Assembly (NCBI GenBank): GCA_036417435.1
Contig: CM070903.1
Coordinates: 83,507,501 to 83,571,500, forward strand
Reading direction: 5' to 3'
From: Inia geoffrensis
Lineage: Eukaryota > Chordata > Mammalia > Artiodactyla > Iniidae
DNA length: 64,000 bases
Shown here: in pieces, positions 23,754-35,667 of the stretch
Layout: each line of letters opens with the position of its first letter
Numbering within the stretch: the first letter of the stretch is position 1
Translations under genes and position numbers: made by a program
The notes under the pieces: generated by a model
The model's input: only the letters and a program-made list of their open reading frames with translations
Database searches by the model: none
What the model was told of the DNA's origin: nothing

Positions 23754-25083
23754 GGCTGGTGGAGGGTCTTGCCTCCATGGTGATGGCTGCTGACTGATCA
23801 GGTGGTGGCTGCTGAAGGCTGGGGTGGCCATGGCAGTTTCTTAAGGCAACGATGAAGTGTGCCCATCGACTGACTCTTCCTTTCACGAGCAATTTCTCTG
23901 TAACACGCAATGCTGTTTGACAGCATTTACAGTAAAGCTTCTTTCAAAATTGGAGTCAATCCCATCAAACCTTGCTGCTGCTTTATATGTTTATGTAATA
24001 TAAATCCTTTGTTGTCATTTCAACCATCTTCACAGCATTTCACCAGGGGTAGATTCCACCTCAAGAAACCACTTTCTTTGTTCATTCATAAGAAGCAACT
24101 CCTCATCTGTTCAAGTTTTATCATGAGATTGCAGAAACTCAGTCACATCTTCAGGCTTCACTTCTACTTCTCTTGCTATTTCCACCACGTCTGCAGTTAC
24201 TTCCTCCACTGAAGTCTTGAACCCCTCCAAGTTATCCATGAGGGCTGGAATCAACTTCTTCCCAACTCCAGTTAATGGTGATATTTTAACCTCTTCCCAT
24301 AAATCACCAATGTTCTTAATGGCATCTAGAATGGTGCATCCTTTCCAGAATGTTTTCAATTGACTTTTCTTAGATCCATCAGTGGAATCACTACCTTTGG
24401 CGGCTATAGCCTTATGAAATGTATTTCTTGCATAATGAGACTTAAAAAGTCAAAATTACTCCTTGATCCATGGGCTGCAGAATGGATATTGTATTAGCAG
24501 GCATGAAAACAACATTCATCTTGTTGTACATCTCCATCAGAGTCCTTAGGTGACCAGGTGCATTGTCAGTGAGCAGTAATATTTTTCAAAGGAAACTTTT
24601 TTTCTGAGCAGTATGTCTCAAAATGGGCTTAAAATATTCAGTGAACCATGTTGTAAGCAGATGTGCTGCCATCCAGGATTTGTTCCATTTACAGAACACA
24701 GACAGAGCAGATTTAGCATCATTCTTAAGGGCCCCAGGATTTTTGGAATGGTAAATGAGCACTGGCTTCATCTTAAAGTCACCAGCTGCATTAGCCCCTA
24801 ACAAGAGAGTCAGCCTGTCCTTTGAAGCTAGGCACTGACTTCTCCTTTCTAGCTATGGAAGTCCTAGAAGGCAAGTCATCTTCTTCTAATATTAAGGCTG
24901 TTTTTGTCTATGTTGAAAAATTATCTGAGCTAGATCTTCTGAATAACTTGCTGCTGCCTCTACACCAGCACTTTCTGCTTCACCTCACACTCTTACATTA
25001 TGGCTTTTTTCCTTACACTTCATGAACCAACCTCTGCTAAGTTCAAACTTTTCTACTTCAGGTTCCTCACCTCTCTCAGCCTT

Positions 25084-25134
25084 CACAGAATTGAAGACAA
25101 CTAGGACAACCACAGAATTGAAGACAACTAGGAC
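25084..25134. repeat. 27-bp tandem duplication in the Tigger1 transposase remnant
   Basis: cacagaattgaagacaacta plus ggacaac is repeated directly head to tail. 27 bp equals nine codons, so it does not shift the transposase frame. Confidence 0.9.
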
Positions 25135-25882
25135 CTTAATGCTCTGGATTAAGCTTTGGCTTAAGGGAAGTTTCTGGCTGATTTGATCTTCTATCCAGAC
25201 CACTAAAACTTTCTCCACATGAACCATAAGGCTACTTTGCTTTCTTATCATTTGTATGTTCACTGAAGTAGCGCTTTTAATTTCCTTTAAGAACTTTTAC
25301 TTTTCCTTCACAACCTGGATAACTGTTTGACACAAGAGGCCTAGCTCCTAGCTTCTGACCTATCTTGGCTTTTGACAAGACTTTCTCACTAAGCTTAATC
25401 ATTTCTAGCTTCTGATTTAAAGTGAGAGATGTGTGACTCTTCCTTTCACTTGAACACTTAGAGGCCACTGTAAGGTTATCAACTGGCCTAACTTCAAAAT
25501 TATTGTTGCTCAGCGTATAGGGAGGCCCAAGGAGAGGGAAAGAGACAGGGGAACAGCTGGTAGGTGGAACAGTCAGAACACACATTTATAGATTAAGTTT
25601 GCTATCTTACATGAGTGCACTTTGTGACACCCCAAACAATTACAATAGTAACATCAAAGATGACTGATCACAGATCACCACGTAAATAATAATAAAAAGC
25701 TTGAAATACTGTGAGAATAACCAAAATGTGGCACAGAGATGCAAAATAAGCAAATGCTGTTGGAAAAATGGTGCCAAAAGACTCACTTGATGCAAGGTTG
25801 CCACAAACCTTCAATTTGTAAAAAAGAATGCAATATCTGAAAAGCGCAATAAAGAAAAGCACAATTAAATGAGGTATGCCTG

Positions 25883-26113
25883 GACCATTTACCAACATAT
25901 ATTATCTTCGGGCAATAACAATTTTCAATTAATTTTGAAGAATTCAAGTCATACAAAGAATGTTCTCTGACTATAATAGAAATAAATTAGATATCAATAA
26001 CAGAAAGATTTCTGGAAAAATTCTCAAATATTTAGGAACTTACACACTTCGAAATAACACTTGGATCATAGAAGAAATCAAAAGGAAATTGATCCTTTTT
26101 AAAAACACCCATA
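25883..26113 (+). mobile_element. Old L1 ORF2 fragment
   Basis: Encodes LDINNRKISGKILKYLGTYT and NNTWIIEEIKRK, the L1 ORF2 linker between endonuclease and reverse transcriptase. The same-orientation fragment at 29905-30150 may be its continuation. Confidence 0.75.
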
Positions 26114-26308
26114 GGGCTTCCCTGGTGGTGCAGTGGTTGGGAGTCCACCTGCTGATGCAGGGGACACGGGTTCGTGCCCTGTTCCAGGAAGATCCCACAT
26201 GCAGCTGAGCGGCTGGGCCCGTAAGCCATGGCTGCTGAGCCTGAGTGTCCGGAGCCTGTGCTCTGCAGCGGAAGAGGCTGCAACGGTGAGAGGCCCGTGG
26301 ACCACAAA

Positions 26309-26335
<27 letters not shown>
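26114..26335 (+). mobile_element. CHR SINE between two L1 pieces
   Basis: Starts GGGCTTCCCTGGTGGTGCAG and ends in a long mixed A/G tail that runs straight into L1 text (ggagaagtaacaactgacac). I see no clear target-site duplication. Confidence 0.9.
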
Positions 26336-26343
<8 letters not shown>

Positions 26344-29335
26344 TAACAACTGACACTGAAGAAATACAAAGGATCATGAAAGATTTCTACAAGCAACTAC
26401 ATGCCAATAAAATGGACAACCTGGAAGATACGGAAAAATTCTTAGAAAAGCACAACCTTCTGAGACTGAACCAGGAAGAAATAGAAAATATAAACAGACC
26501 AATCACAGCATTGAAATTGAAACTGTGATTAAAGATCTTCCAACAAACAAAAGCCCAGGACCAGATGGTTTCACAGGCGAATTCTATAAAACATTTAGAG
26601 AAGAGCTAACACCTATCCTTCTCAAACTCTTCCAAAATATAGCAGAGGGAGGAACACTCCCAAACTCATTCTACGAGGCCACCATCATCCTGATACCAAA
26701 ACCAGACAAGGATGTCACAAAGAAAGAAAACTACAGGCCGATATCACTGATGAACACAGATGCAAAACCCCTCAACAAATACTAGCAAACAGAATCCAAC
26801 AGCACATTAAAAGGATCATACACCATGATCAAGCGGGCTTTATCAAAGGAATGCAAGGATTCTTCATTATACGCAAATCAATCAATGTGATACACTGTAT
26901 TAACAAATTGAATAAATACCATATGATCATCTCAAGAGATGCAGAAAAAGCTTTTGACAAAATTCAACACCCATTTATAATAAAAACCCTCCAGTAAGTA
27001 GGCATAGAGGGAACTTACCTCAACATAATAAAGGCCATATATGACAAGCCCACAGCCAACATCGTCCTCAATGGTGAAAAATTGAAACCATTTCCACTAA
27101 GATCAGGAACAAGACTTGGCCGCCCACTCTCACCATTATTATTCAACATTGTTTTGGAAGTTTTAGCCACAGCAATCAGAGGGAAACAGAAATAAAAGGA
27201 ATCCAAATCAGAAAAGAAGTAAAGCTGTCACTGTTTGCAGATGACATGAAACTATACATAGAGAATCCTAAAGATGCCGCCAGAAAACTACTAGAGCTAA
27301 TCAATGAATTTGGTAAAGTAGAAAAATTAATACACAGAAATCTCTTGCATTCCTATACACTAATGATGAAAAATCTGAATGTGAAATTAAGGAAACACTC
27401 CCATTTACCACCACAACAAAAAGAATAAAATACCTAGGAATGAACCTACCTAAGGAGACAAAACACTTGTATGCAGAAAACTATGACACTGATGAAAAAA
27501 ATTAAAGATGATACAAATAGATGGAGAGATATACCATGTTCTTGGATTGGAAGGATCAACATTGTGAAAATGACTCTACTATCCAAAGCAATCTACAGAT
27601 TCAACGCAATCCCTATCAAACTACCACTGGCATTTTTCACAGAACTAGAACAAAAAATTTCACAACTTGTATGAAAACACAAAGGACCCCGAAAAGCCAA
27701 AGCCATCTTGAGAAAGAAAAACGGAGCTGGAGCAATCAGGTTCCCTGACTTCAGACTATACTACGAAGCTACAGTAATCAAGACAGTATGGTACTGGCAC
27801 AAAAACAGAAAGATAGATCAATGGAACAGGATAGAAAGCCCAGAGATAAACCCACGCACATATGGTCACCTTATCTTTGATAAAGGAGGCAAGAATATAC
27901 AATGGAGAAAAGACAGCCTCTTCAATAAGTGGTACTGGGAAAACTGGACAGCTACATGTAAAAATATGAAATTGGAACACTCCCTAACACCATACACAAA
28001 AATAAGCTCAAAATGGATTAAAGACCTAAATGTAAGGCCAGACACTATGAAACTCTTAGAGGAAAACACAGGCAGAACACTCTATGACATAAATCACAGC
28101 AGGATCCTTTTGGACCCACCTCCTAGAGACATGGAAATAAAAACAAAAATAAACATATGGGACCTAATGAAACTTAAAAGCTTTTGCACAGCAAAGAAAA
28201 GCATAAATAAGACAAAAAGACAACCCTCAGAATGGGAAAAAGTATTTTCAAATGAAACAACTGACAAAGGATGAATCTCCAAAGTTTACAAGCAGCTCAT
28301 GTAGCTCTATATCAAGAAAACAAACAACCCAATCCAAAAGTGGGCAGAAGACCTAAACAGAGATTTCTCCAAAGAAGATATACAGATTGCCAACAAACAC
28401 ATGAAGGAATGCTCAACATCATTAATCATTAGAGAAATGCAAATCAAAACTACAATGAGATATCATCTCACACCAGTCCGAATGGCCATCATCAAAAAAG
28501 GCACAGACAATAAATGCTGGCGAGGGTGTGGAGAAAAGGGAACCCTCTTGCACTGTTGGTGGGAATGTAAATTGATACAGCCACTATGGAGAACAGTATG
28601 GAGGTTCCTTAAAAAACTAAAAACAGAACTACCATACGACCCAGCAATCCCACTACTGGGCATGTACCCTGAGAAAACCATAATTCAAAAAGAGTCATGC
28701 ACCACAATGTTCATTGCAGCTCTATTTACAATAGCCAGGACATGGAAGCAACCTAAGTGTTCATCAACAGATGAATGGATAAAGAAGATGTGACACATAT
28801 ATGCAATGGAATATTACTCAGCCATAAAAAGAAACGAAATTGAGTTATTTGTAGTGAGGTGGATGGACCTACTAGAGTCTGTCATACAGAGTGAAGTAAG
28901 TCAGAAAGAGAAAAACAAATACCGTATGCTAACACATATATATGGAATCTAAGGGGAAAAAAAGGTCATGAGAACCTAGGGGCAGGAAGGGAATAAAGAT
29001 GGAACCTACTAGAGAATGGACTTGAGGACAAGGGGAGGGGAAGGGTAAGCTGGGATGAAGTGAGAGAGTGGCATGGTCATATATATACTACCAAATGTAA
29101 AACAGATAGCTAGTGGGAAGCAGCTGCATAGCACAGGGAGATCAGCTCGGTGCTTTGTGACCACCTAGAGGGGTGGGATAGGGAGGGTGGGAGGGAGATG
29201 CAAGAGGGAGGGGATATGGGGATATATGTATATGTATAGCTGATTAACTTTGTTATAAAGCAGAAACTAACACACCACTGCAAAGCAATTATACTCCAAT
29301 AAAGATGTTAAATAATAATAATAATTTAAAAAAAG
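26330..29335 (+). mobile_element. L1, 3 kb, ORF2 from before the reverse transcriptase to the 3' end
   Basis: The longest L1 here. ORF2 begins before the reverse transcriptase ([20 protein letters not shown] at about 26543), has the catalytic FADD box at about 27235-27247, a 188-codon open stretch (27708-28274) with [20 protein letters not shown], and a C-terminal part (28401-28793) with the Cys-rich [19 protein letters not shown]. Frameshifts near 26780 and 27200, a stop after DKG at 28272 and others kill it. The 3' UTR has a G-rich tract (29034-29225) and the end ACTCCAATAAAGATG. It lacks ORF1 and is antisense to VPS8. Confidence 0.95.
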
Positions 29336-29900
29336 AGACATGCACCCCAGTGTTCACTGCAGCAGTATTTACAATAGCCAGGACATGGAACCAACTTAAA
29401 TGTCCACTGACAGATGAATGGATTACGAAGATGTGGCACATATATACAATGGAATATTACTCAGCCATAAAAAGAAACAAAATTAAGTTATTTGTAGTGA
29501 GGTGGATGGACCTAGAGTCTGTCATGCAGAGTGTGGTAACTCAGAAAGAGAAAAATAAATACCATATGCTAACACATATATATGCAATCTAAGAAAAAAA
29601 AATTTTTTGAAGAACCTAGGGGCAGGACAGGAATAAAGACGCAGACGTAGAGAATCGACTTGAGGACATGGGGAGGTGGGAAGGGTAAGCTGGGACGGAG
29701 TAAGAGGAGTGGCATTGACCTATATATACTGCCAAATGTAAAACAGATAGCTAGTAGGAAGCAGCCACATAGCACCAGGAGATCAGTTCGGTGCTTTGTG
29801 ACCACCTAGAGGGGTGGGATAGCGAGGGTGGGAGGGAGACACAAGAGGGAGGGGATATGGGGATATATGTATATGTATAGCTGATTAAAGATGTTGAAAA
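29336..29900 (+). mobile_element. Second L1 3' end in direct tandem
   Basis: It begins in the last part of ORF2 (catgcaccccagtgttcact) and repeats the same C-terminus and G-rich 3' UTR as 28690-29300. The final part lacks about 55 bp between ctgatt and aaagatgtt. Confidence 0.9.
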
Positions 29901-29904
29901 AAGA

Positions 29905-30150
29905 GAAAGAAAAAAAGGCAATAGGAGCCTATTAAGAATAATTTTATGCCAATAAATTAGATAAATGAAAAGCATACTTCCTTAAAAACTACTTATAAAA
30001 ATGGACCCAAGATCAAAAAGAAAATATGAATAGCCCTGTATTTATTAAAGAAATTGAATTTTTTATCAAACTTTCCCACAAAGGAAACTCCAAGTTCACA
30101 TGGTTTCAGCAGTGAATTCTAGCAAATATTAAGTACACAGAGACTAAGAT
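29905..30150 (+). mobile_element. Old L1 ORF2 fragment
   Basis: aattttatgccaataaatta, ttaaagaaattgaattttt, caagttcacatggtttcagc match old L1 ORF2 just before the reverse transcriptase. Possibly the right half of the L1 at 25883. Confidence 0.7.
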
Positions 30151-31132
30151 ATGAAATCAGAATATCTACTTATTAACTTATAAGGAAAAATAATTATTAC
30201 ATGTAGTTCAATAGATACTAGATACTATCTATCTACAATGATGTAGAAGAGATATGAGTACTGGGAGAGCAACTGGACTCAAGTTCTCAAGGCTGTTCCA
30301 ATTCTAACAGTTTAATTCTAACAGCCTACAGCATATAATGATAAAGACATTTCCTATCACTGTGGCATCAATCTATTCAAACAGGACCATGTTGCAGTCT
30401 TTTATGCCTTTCCCCTCTGACTTTCAGAATAACTTTAGAAAACATACCTAAGCTCTGGGATCAAAACTGCTGGCTGTACAGACTGTCCTTTAAGATTTAG
30501 CACGTCTGCAAAAATTAGACTTGAAAGTCTTTCCTTTAACATACAATGACATTAATACTCTGGAATTTACTCCAGATGTATGATGTAGTTTGCTGAATGT
30601 GATCCAATTTTAACTCCTGGTGTGCTCTTTTTGAAAAGGGAGAAAACAGATTTCAAAGCAAAGTAGATATTTAAGCTTAAAAAAAATGGACTCATAAAAA
30701 GATCTACAGACTTTTTAAAACAAGCCAAAAACTAGACGTGGTGCTGGACAATTTATCTGAGAAAGCTGTTCTCTGGAGATTAAGTCAGAGAGTGTTTGAA
30801 GTGGCAACAGAAATGGTTCAGCATCACTTACGAATGGTCTTATTTTTTGTTTAAAAGGATTCCTTCTGGAAATGCCTCAGGCAATGCAGCTTAAAAGACA
30901 CTTTAAATCCAGGTGTGCAGAACACTAGATCTGGGGATATGGATGATATATTAAGCCAAGGCCTTAGTAATGCTAAACTTTTGTGATCTTTGTTAATAAA
31001 ATGATTCCTAACTTAGAGAAGCAATCTGATCTGAAGTTTGATAGCAATAGGAATATCTTCCTTATCACCTTGATTTTTAAAAACAAGCCTTGGTTTTTCT
31101 GATTACCAAAGGAATACTGTTCATGAATGAAG
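30151..31132. other. VPS8 intron, nothing recognised
   Basis: About 1 kb of unique-looking, AT-rich sequence without frames or named repeats. Confidence 0.45.
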
Positions 31133-31240
31133 AAGAGATATGGGAACATATGTATATGTTTAACTGATTCACTTTGTTATAAAGCAGAAACTAACACACC
31201 ATTGTAAAGCAATTATACTCCAATAAAGACGTTAAAAAAA
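31133..31240 (+). mobile_element. L1 3' tip, about 105 bp
   Basis: Only the terminal part of the young 3' UTR: gattcactttgttataaagc, agaaactaacacaccattgt, actccaataaagacg and A-tail. An extreme 5' truncation. Confidence 0.9.
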
Positions 31241-31329
31241 TACAAAAGAGCAAAATAAAGCAAATAAAAATGACAATCCAACCACACAGCAATAACTACT
31301 ATTAACATTTGGAATCACACAGCTTTGTG

Positions 31330-31660
31330 ATCTTTTCATGTAACATATTGAGAGTTTATTTCACCATATCAATGTTCTCTGACAACATGCTTTTTCATGG
31401 CTATAAAGCAGTCCATTCATTGCATACATATAACATAACTAATTTAACCAAGCATTAGGAAAGTATTGGGACATTTAGGCTGTTTTCAATTTTTAAAATT
31501 ATTTTTAAAATGCTGTCATAAACATCCTTGTGTAACACTCGGTATACACTCTTCATGTGTTACTTTCATTGCACAGATTCCTCTAAGTCCCACTTCTAAG
31601 AGTGTAGACATTTATAAATATATATTGCCAGTTCTCCTCCTGACAAGTAAAATATATCCA
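31330..31660 (-). mobile_element. Diverged old L1 (L1ME-like) fragment
   Basis: tttttcatggctataaagca, gacatttaggctgttttcaa, tgctgtcataaacatccttg match the usual reverse text of old L1 3' regions. Confidence 0.5.
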
Positions 31661-31889
31661 CAAATCCTTTCATTATAATTCTAAAATCCAAAAAGCTCTG
31701 AAATCAAAAGTACTTTTTAAAAACTTTTGGCACCAAAAGTTATCTGACATCAAAACCTGACCTGAAGTGAGGCTATTTATAGTCTTTATTTATCCCACCT
31801 AAGCATTTGATTATGGGATACTGCCCTAGACCCCACTGGGAATGTTATGTAACATACAATATAAGCACCGTATTATGGTTCTTTAGTAC
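31661..31889. other. Unassigned, possibly an old DNA transposon
   Basis: taaaatccaaaaagctctga and acatcaaaacctgacctgaa feel repetitive, but I cannot name the family. Confidence 0.3.
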
Positions 31890-33655
31890 TTTAAGGATGC
31901 CATTTATTGTCACTTGGCCTCTCCTCCCCACACCCTTTTTATGAGAAATCAGTCATTCTTATTATTTTCTTTTCTTTGGCTGCTTTTAAGATTTCCTCTT
32001 TATCTTTGGTTTTGGCAGTTTGACCAAGATGTGTCTGAATGTAGTTTTCTTTGTATTTATGCCACTAGCAGTTTGCTGAGTTTTTGGACATACGGGTTAA
32101 TGTTTTTCACCAAATGTGGGAAATTGTCATTCCCCCCCCCCCACTTCTCTCTCTCTCCTCACCAGTGATACATACATTAGGACTTCTTGATATCATTTCA
32201 CAGGTTACTGAGAGCTCTCTTCACTTCTTTTCAACCCTTTTAGTCTCTGTGCTTCTATTAGGATTATTTCTATTGAACTCTCTCCAAATTTACAGATAAC
32301 ATTTGTCTCAGTGTTTAAAATGCTGTTGATATCTAATGAAATTTTCATCTTATTTTTTTAACTCTAGAATTTACATTTGATTTTATTTTATAGTTTCCAT
32401 TTATCTGCTGAGATTTCCCTATGTATCCAATCATTCTGCTGATCTTTTTCCTCTAAATCCTTTAACTTATTTATAATTTCTATTTTAGAGTCCTTGACTC
32501 CCAATTCCAATATCTAGGTCATCCATAGATCTGCTTCTATTGATGTTTTTCTCTTGATTTTAGGTTATATTTTCCTTCTTCCTACTGATCCTACAATAGT
32601 TTGGCCTTTGGCTTTGTTAGAAAGGATTTATTTTACTTTTGCCCTTAGCCTTAGGGTGGCCCTTAGTCATAAGGCATTGGTCCTTCTGCAGTTTCAATAC
32701 AAAACCTGAGATGTTTATCAATCCCTCAAATTTGGCAGGGCTTGCACTCAAATTCAGCACTATGAACTTACTGACATCTCTGCTCAGTGCTTTAGTTCTC
32801 CTGATGCTACTTTCTGCATGGTTTTTTGAAGCACTGTTTGTGTATGTGCCACTTAGAAACCTGTAAAAAGAATTTACGGCTCCCTCCTCCCTGGCTCCCT
32901 TTCTTCTGAGATGGCCTCTCTCAACTTACAACTGCTTTGGTAGCCTTGAACTCTGTTTCTTCATCCAATAAGAATACTACTGTAAGCTCTTTTCCCCCAG
33001 TTCTCCAAGACAAACTGAAATGTGTGATAAAGGGGAAAACACCTCATTAAATGTAGAGCTCCTCTAGTTTGCTTCCCTTCTTTCAAGGTTTGTGTTCTCT
33101 AAGCTTTCTGCCTGCTTCTGGTTGCTCTCCAAACAATACTTTGTCGATATAATTGTTACTGGAAGAAGGGTTGTCCAATACAGGCTGCCCTGCCCTTATT
33201 GGAATTGGAACTCTGTATTAAGTTTCTTCAAATATTTTTTCTGTCCTATCCCTTCCCTTACTTCTTCCAGAACTCCAATTACATGTATATCTTGCTAGTT
33301 GAAGTTGTTCTGTAGTTCATAGTCATTCATTTCTTTTCAGCGTGTGTTTGATTTGGGATAGTTTCTATTGCTATACAGTCAAGTTCACTAATCCTTTCTT
33401 CTGCAATGTCCGTTATGCTGTTAATCCCATCTACTGTGTTCTTCATCTCATACATTGTAGGTTTAATCTCTAGATGTTTGGTTGGCTCTTATGTTCAATC
33501 CTTCCTCTAGCTTCTTGAACATATGCAATATAATTATAATAACTGTTTTAATGTTCTTATCTACTAATCCTATCATATGTGCCATTTCTGGGTCTGTTTC
33601 AATGGATTGGTTTTTTTAATTCATAAGTTAATTTTAATATATCCTTTCTTATACC
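31890..33655 (-). mobile_element. Old L1 (L1M-type) 5' region
   Basis: Text such as gagaaatcagtcattcttat, tgctgagtttttggacatac, cagtcaagttcactaatcct and aatatttttctgtcctatcc (about 33230) matches the reverse complement of the 5' part of mammal-wide L1. Similar text recurs at 60206-61300. No intact frame. Contains a C-run and CT tract at 32132-32160. Confidence 0.6.
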
Positions 33656-33764
33656 TTGCGAGTAGAAGACACGAAAACAGAAGCTGAAAAAAAATTAAAT
33701 GAATGGCATTGTGTGCTAGTGTGAAAAATCTGGGATTTAGTCAAAGTGATTTTTTTTTATGGCT

Positions 33765-34112
33765 GCTTTTTAAATTTTATTTATTTATTTAAACATCTTT
33801 ATTGGAGTATAATTGCTTTACAGTGGTGTGTTAGTTTCTGCTTTATAACAAAGTGAATCAGCTATACATATACATATATCCCCATATCTCTTCCCTCCTG
33901 CATCTCCCTCCCTCACACCCTACCTATCCCACCCCTCTAGGTGGTCACAAAGCACCGAGCTGATCTCCCTGTGCTATGCGGCTGCTTCCCACTAGCTATC
34001 TGCTTTACATTTGGTAGTGTGTATACGTCCATGCCACTCTCTCACTTTGTCCCAGCTTACCCTTCCCCCTCCCCGTGTCCTCAAGTCCATTCTCTAGTAG
34101 GTCTGCACAGAC
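33765..34112 (-). mobile_element. Young 5'-truncated L1 3' UTR
   Basis: Reverse L1 3' end: aacatctttattggagtata at the left, cccacccctctaggtggtca in the middle, ccattctctagtaggt at the truncation point. Directly at that edge lies GTAGGTCTGCACAGACCTAC, a 9-bp-arm palindrome. Confidence 0.92.
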
Positions 34113-34474
34113 CTACATACTGTTTTCACCATGCCTCAATGAGACACTAAAAAAGATTTATGTTTCATCCTGGTGGAAAGAAGGAAGGGATGGAGGGAGA
34201 GAGGGGAGACTTAATTACTTTCTCAAGCTCATGTAATAAGGCAGAGGTCAGTTCTAGAGCCCAAGCCTTATGACATCCTATGTTCTTTCTTCATGAGAAT
34301 ACTCATTACTTAATTAATAAGATTTATCTAATGCCCGTATTAGTTTACACTGTCATTCTCTGCCATTAACTTCAGCTAATATTCCAATCTATAGCACAGT
34401 TGTATGTACATAGTAGATCCATTCCCTAGTAGGAGTTTCTTTCTTTTGGTTGTGGAGCACAAAGGGAAGGCAGG
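34113..34474. other. Intronic sequence with a weak MIR-like part
   Basis: 34210-34285 (actttctcaagctcatgtaa, cagttctagagcccaagcct) looks like a reverse MIR core. The rest is not recognised. Confidence 0.4.
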
Positions 34475-34905
34475 GGATTTTTTTTTTTTAAGGCTATTTT
34501 TTTAAGAGCAGTTTTAGGTTCATAGTAAAATTGAGAGGAAGGTACAGAGATACTACATATATGGCATGCTTCACAGATGTATAGCTTCCCCTATTATCAA
34601 CATCTCCCACCAGAGTGGTGCATTTGTTATAACTGATGACACATTACATTGACACATCATTATCACCCAAAGTCCACAGTTTACATTAGGGTTCACCCTT
34701 GGCATTGCACATTCTGTGGATTTGGACAAAGGCATAATGACTTATATCCATCATTATATCAATAGTATCATACAGAATATTTTCACCACACTAAAAAATC
34801 CTCTGTTCTGTTTCTTCATCCTTCCCCCCGACCACCCCTGGCAACCAATGATCTTTTTACTGTCTCCATAACTTGCCTGTTCCAAAATGTCATGTAATTG
34901 ATTTT
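34475..34905 (-). mobile_element. Old L1 3' UTR fragment
   Basis: aagagcagttttaggttcat, tatcaacatctcccaccaga, cattatcacccaaagtccac, ggcaaccaatgatctttttac match the reverse of an older L1 3' UTR. Confidence 0.65.
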
Positions 34906-35640
34906 TTTCTCCTTTTTATGACCTGTATTTTCCTGCTTTCTTGCATGCCTTGTAATATTTGATCAAATGCCAGGCGCTGTTAATTCTGCTTTGTTCGGTT
35001 AGATATTCCTGTAATCCTTAACATAATCTTGAACTTTGTTCTGGGATGTTGTTAAAATACATAGAAATAATTTGATCTCTTTAGATTTTTCTTTTAAGTT
35101 TTGTTATGTGGGATCAAAACAGCAGCTAGTCTAGGGTTAACTTTTCCCCCAATATTGAGGTCAAATCCTTACTTAGTACTCTCAAGGCTGCCCTGTGAAT
35201 TATGACATTTTCCAGGTTGCAGTATTCCTGGTTATATATGAATTTGGGGCACTGCTACCTCTAATACTTTTGGGTGCTCCTTTTTCTGGCCTTGAGTCAT
35301 TTACTCACAAACATGACTGGGTCAGTATTCAACTCAAGGTTGCCTTCTGCAGACCTCTGAAGCCCTCTCTCTGTGTGGCTCTCTCCTGTGAACTCTAGCC
35401 CTTGTTTTCCCTGGACTCCCTGCTCTGTCCAAAATCAGAGATACTGATGAGCTCTGTCTTGGTTCTCCCACCCTGTGTAGTGGCTTGGAAACTTTCCTCC
35501 AGCAGTACTTTAGTACATCATTTGTTTATTGTCTCTCAAGGGTTATTCTCCTTCACGGCTTGAGGTCCAATGTCTTGAGAACCATTCTTTTATATATTTT
35601 GTCCATTTCTCCCCCAAAAGACTCTTAGTGAAATGGAAGT
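34906..35640 (-). mobile_element. Old L1 5' region, second copy
   Basis: cttgcatgccttgtaatatt, ctttgttctgggatgttgtt, tagtctagggttaacttttc parallel 60590-61205 closely, so both come from the same old L1 family. Confidence 0.6.
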
Positions 35641-35667
35641 CCCTGTAGGTGTACCTTTCTTTTTTTT

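Larger units (their letters stand above)
23081..25882 (-). mobile_element. Tigger1 DNA transposon, nearly full length
   Basis: A pogo/Tc1-type element in reverse orientation. The inverted ends are CAGGTATACCTCAGAGATAT at 23081 and the matching GAGGTATGCCTG at 25871-25882, with TA at 23079-23080. The transposase is broken into pieces: an N-terminal CENP-B-like helix-turn-helix (SLTLNQKLEMIKLSEKVLSK, about 25320-25440), the DDE-domain part ([20 protein letters not shown], about 24745-24804) and a C-terminal part (24111-24359). Stops and frameshifts make it dead. Two CHR SINEs (23200-23404, 23537-23739) inserted into it later; without them it is about 2.4 kb, the family's usual size. Confidence 0.93.

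Noticed and set aside
24111..25585. Minus-strand frames as host genes of the CENP-B/jerky kind
   Set aside because: They lie between Tigger1 inverted ends and carry frameshifts and stops, so they are a dead transposase, not a domesticated gene.
27708..28274. 188-codon frame as a possible gene
   Set aside because: It is the late ORF2 of a dead L1, ending at a stop inside the normal ORF2 frame.
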